DNA of 7,942 bases from Candidatus Onthoplasma faecigallinarum (GTDB lineage Bacteria; Bacillota; Clostridia; Christensenellales; UBA1242), in contig DVMB01000045.1 of the NCBI GenBank assembly GCA_018715225.1, forward strand, positions 1-7,942, read 5' to 3'. Below the pieces are notes generated by a model. That model made no database searches. It was not told the DNA's origin and worked only from the letters and a program-made list of their open reading frames with translations. Shown one piece after another: positions 6,064 to 7,942 of this stretch; the stretch's first letter is position 1, and each line of letters begins with the position of its first letter. Both the position numbers and the translations under genes were made by a program.

Positions 6064-7281
6064 TTATGCTTGTTCCTGAAGATTTCTTAAATTCATATAT
6101 TTATTTTGCTCTAGGTTAGATGTTGCCATTTGAACAATCTGTCCAAATTCTTCATAATTAGTTGGTTGGATTCCTGTCCTTTCAATATAATCAACACAAT
6201 GATAAATTGCTAGAGTTGATTGCTCAGTGAAGCAATTTCCATATTGATCAAGAATATTATTAGGAATATTTCCCTGAAGTGAGGCAATATTTTTTGCTTG
6301 TTTATCGTTGTTGACCAAAACTTCCTGCATAGTTTGATAGAACAATTTTGATAGAGATTGATTCAACTCTTGAGTGTTGTTTGACATATTTGCTAAAGCG
6401 ATTTGAGTATTTTGATTTGAATCCCTTTTCGCAATAAATTCGTTATTGGCAATTTGCCCTTGGCTAGATAGATTTGATATCATAGCTGGGGCTTCATCTT
6501 TCAACTCTTTGAATGAAGGAGTTGAACTGATGAATGATGTAAACCTAGAGTGTTGCCTTATGAATTCCTCTAGTTCAGGGCTATAATTGGATAGGGCAGT
6601 TGTATCAACTTGATTTATTTGTTGTTCTATTTGATTAAGGGTATATTCCATTTCATCAGCAATGTTTTGAGGAATGTCGCCTTGCTGGTTATAGGTAGAA
6701 GCCTCCAACGGAAACTTTTGCATCTCTTGCTCATAAGCATCTAGAAGAGATTTTATTGCATTTTGTAGTTTTGAAAAATCAGGATCATTATTGTTTAAAA
6801 TATCCAAATTTTTCAATCTAGCCAGATTTTTCGTTGCGACTCTTTCGTCCGCTGAGCCATCTTGATATTTCTCTTCTATCAATACGATCTTATCTATAAT
6901 GTCAGCATACTGTCTAGTTAGTTCACAATATTGAATGTCCTCTTTCATTGATTGTAATGATTTTTCAAGGTTTGATAAGACGGTTTGTGGGTTTTCTGTT
7001 TTATTAAATTCGGTATATTTATTTACAAATATGTTTGTCTCCTCATATACATCTTCTATTTTATGAAATAATTGAGATGTCTCATCTATGACATCTTGAG
7101 GAAAATCAGATTGATTGATATATCTTAGCATGTTGTTTGCATATTCATACAATCCAGCATTCCTTATTTTCATAACCTCAATTTTTTCTGTGTAATCAGG
7201 TTGAGAGGATAGTGAGGCTTTCCTTTCTTCAATTTGAGCCAAAAGTTGGTCTATCTTTTGAGATAATTCGTTATAGGTCAT
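6064..7281 (-). CDS. Hypothetical 405-residue helical, Gln/Asn-rich repeat protein
   Basis: I do not recognise this protein. It has no signal peptide, no membrane segment and no catalytic motif I can name, so it is probably cytoplasmic. Composition is rich in Gln, Asn, Glu and Leu/Ile, with several amphipathic or coiled-coil-like stretches. A motif recurs three times: NQSDFPQDVIDE at 56-67, QQGDIPQNIADE at 199-210 and LQGNIPNNILDQ at 335-346. The spacing is 143 and 136 residues, and each copy follows a helical stretch with aromatic residues (LYEYANNML, LLDAYEQEM, LFYQTMQEV). This suggests three divergent domains of about 140 residues. The start ATG at 7281 has AGGAG at 7292-7288 and a consensus promoter upstream; a terminator lies downstream. 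The gene is a monocistronic unit, opposite to its housekeeping neighbours, in accessory DNA that splits ffh from rpsP. A role as a mobile-element or phage-linked structural protein is possible but is only a guess. Confidence 0.8.
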   Translation of the reverse strand: MTYNELSQKIDQLLAQIEERKASLSSQPDYTEKIEVMKIRNAGLYEYANNMLRYINQSDFPQDVIDETSQLFHKIEDVYEETNIFVNKYTEFNKTENPQTVLSNLEKSLQSMKEDIQYCELTRQYADIIDKIVLIEEKYQDGSADERVATKNLARLKNLDILNNNDPDFSKLQNAIKSLLDAYEQEMQKFPLEASTYNQQGDIPQNIADEMEYTLNQIEQQINQVDTTALSNYSPELEEFIRQHSRFTSFISSTPSFKELKDEAPAMISNLSSQGQIANNEFIAKRDSNQNTQIALANMSNNTQELNQSLSKLFYQTMQEVLVNNDKQAKNIASLQGNIPNNILDQYGNCFTEQSTLAIYHCVDYIERTGIQPTNYEEFGQIVQMATSNLEQNKYMNLRNLQEQA

Positions 7282-7283
7282 TT

Positions 7284-7328
7284 TTTTCTCCTAGATTAAA
7301 TTATAACATATCAAATTCATATTGTCAA
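7284..7328 (-). promoter_or_regulatory. Consensus SigA promoter and leader of the 405-residue gene
   Basis: On the minus strand TTGACA (7328-7323) and TATAAT (7305-7300) both match consensus perfectly, with the optimal 17-nt spacer. The leader is only about 12-15 nt and contains AGGAG (7292-7288), 6 nt before the ATG at 7281. This predicts strong, largely constitutive expression, unusual for an accessory gene. A degraded copy of the same block lies beyond the gene at 6007-6046. Confidence 0.9.
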
Positions 7329-7381
7329 AAATAATTTGTGCGAATATAGCAAATATAAACGTAAAAATTTATAAAAAACAC

Positions 7382-7410
7382 TTTACAAATATTTGTCAGT
7401 ATGTTATTAT
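7382..7410 (+). promoter_or_regulatory. Promoter of rpsP-khpA
   Basis: TTTACA (7382-7387) and TATTAT (7405-7410) are separated by exactly 17 nt, each one base from consensus. Transcription would start near 7417 and give a leader of about 37 nt. This gives rpsP its own promoter now that accessory DNA and terminators separate it from ffh. It diverges from the promoter at 7300-7328. Confidence 0.8.
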
Positions 7411-7439
7411 GTAAAGGTAAAATACTTTACACATGTAAA
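7411..7439 (+). promoter_or_regulatory. rpsP leader with mutually exclusive pairings
   Basis: CTTTAC (7425-7430) can pair with GTAAAG upstream (7411-7416) or, as part of the palindrome TTTACACATGTAAA (7426-7439), with TGTAAA downstream. The second pairing ends 3 nt before the AAGGAG ribosome site. The transcript probably starts near 7417, so the first pairing may be only partly transcribed. The site could be an operator or a small leader structure; either role is inferred. Confidence 0.35.
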
Positions 7440-7453
7440 TAAAAGGAGAAATT

Positions 7454-7750
7454 ATGGCTGTTAAAATTAGATTGACTCGTTTGGGAGATAAGAAATCACC
7501 TTTTTATCGTGTCGTTGTTGCTGACAGCAGAGTGGCTAGAGATGGTAAATACATTGAACAAATTGGAACCTACAATCCATTGACAAACCCTGCTGAAATC
7601 AAAATAAACAACGAACTTGCTCTCAAATGGTTGCGTCAAGGTGCTCAACCTACTGAAACTGCTAAAACATTGCTTCAAAAAGTTGGCGTTTTGGAAGTTA
7701 AAGGTAATTCTGTACCTAAAACAAACAACAAGAAAAAGAAAAAAGCATAG
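7454..7750 (+). CDS. rpsP: 30S ribosomal protein S16
   Basis: S16 is a small-subunit protein that binds 16S rRNA early in 30S assembly. The N-terminal half MAVKIRLTRLGDKKSPFYRV is the family signature, followed by VVADSRVARDGKYIEQIGTY, NPLTNP and the helix ALKWLRQGAQPTETAKTLLQ. The 98 residues are slightly longer than the usual 80-90 because of a Lys-rich tail (NNKKKKKA), a common variable feature likely to touch rRNA. The ATG at 7454 has AAGGAG at 7443-7448, 5 nt away. The stop overlaps the start of the khpA ribosome site, indicating co-transcription with that gene. In related genomes it normally follows ffh closely; here it is re-promoted behind accessory DNA. Confidence 0.98.
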   Translation: MAVKIRLTRLGDKKSPFYRVVVADSRVARDGKYIEQIGTYNPLTNPAEIKINNELALKWLRQGAQPTETAKTLLQKVGVLEVKGNSVPKTNNKKKKKA

Positions 7751-7761
7751 GAGAGTAGTTT

Positions 7762-7942
7762 ATGCAAGAAATTTTAGAGTACATTGTCAAGAATTTGGTG
7801 TCTAAGCCAGACGAAGTTGAAATCACTAGCGAAAATCAAGGCAAAACAAAGGCTTTCAAAGTTACTGTCAATCAAAAAGATTTAGGCAGTGTCATTGGCA
7901 GAGGCGGAGTGATCGCCAACGCTATTAGGACAATAGTGAAGT
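7762..7942 (+). CDS. khpA: KH-domain RNA-binding protein KhpA (YlqC), 5' portion
   Basis: KhpA is a small KH-domain RNA-binding protein that partners with KhpB/Jag in Firmicutes and affects cell division and elongation through RNA binding. Sixty residues are visible before the right edge. They start MQEILEYIVKNLVSKPDEVE and include the KH core LGSVIGRGGVIANAIRTIVK, with the GXXG loop GRGG at 46-49. Typical family length is about 75-80 residues, so some 15-20 are missing. The ATG at 7762 lies 11 nt after the rpsP stop. Its ribosome site AGGAG (7749-7753) overlaps that stop, so the two genes are probably translated from one message. The position after rpsP is the conserved one. Confidence 0.93.
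   Translation, partial: MQEILEYIVKNLVSKPDEVEITSENQGKTKAFKVTVNQKDLGSVIGRGGVIANAIRTIVK

Noticed and set aside
7617..7805. A 62-codon plus-strand frame overlapping rpsP and khpA
   Set aside because: It overlaps two well-supported genes out of frame, and its peptide is Lys/Leu-rich without family features.

Overview
The window is a low-GC bacterial chromosome segment that uses the standard code (TGG encodes Trp, and stops are TAA, TAG or TGA). The gene order smc, ftsY, ylxM, ffh, then rpsP and khpA is the classic Firmicutes (Bacillota) SRP/ribosome neighbourhood. AT-rich codons, strong AGGAG-type ribosome sites and near-consensus SigA promoters fit a Clostridia- or Bacilli-like lineage. I cannot name a genus from sequence alone.

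Layout. Positions 2-2506 hold the 3' two thirds of smc, cut by the left edge. Then come ftsY (2574-3437), ylxM (3535-3855) and ffh (3855-5201), with ylxM and ffh overlapping by one base. Positions 5202-5483 are unusual. Two further recoded copies of the last codons of ffh (5263-5334 and 5411-5473) lie downstream of the true ffh stop. Each is immediately preceded by a perfect hairpin with a 3-nt loop. A strong intrinsic terminator (5485-5513) follows the third copy, not the real gene end. Positions 5594-5825 hold a small Cro/C1-type helix-turn-helix gene broken by one extra base in an A8 run. A 238-base non-coding stretch (5826-6063) holds terminators, a palindrome and candidate promoters. Positions 7281-6064 on the minus strand encode a 405-residue, Gln/Asn-rich, helical protein of unknown function with three copies of a short motif about 140 residues apart. 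It has its own perfect consensus promoter and terminator. The conserved block resumes with rpsP (7454-7750, with its own promoter) and khpA (from 7762, cut by the right edge).

How it fits together. FtsY, Ffh and YlxM are the membrane receptor, the GTPase and an accessory factor of co-translational protein targeting. Smc organises the chromosome. S16 and KhpA belong to ribosome assembly and RNA binding. In many Firmicutes ffh leads directly into rpsP; here about 2.2 kb of accessory DNA separates them. The multiple ffh 3' ends suggest that the 3' end of ffh has been a repeated integration site: incoming elements brought their own recoded gene end and pushed the old ends downstream. The element bodies are gone or reduced to small remnants, and no recombinase gene is visible in the window. 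A second layer of rearrangement is seen around the 405-residue gene, whose promoter and leader are duplicated just beyond its 3' end.
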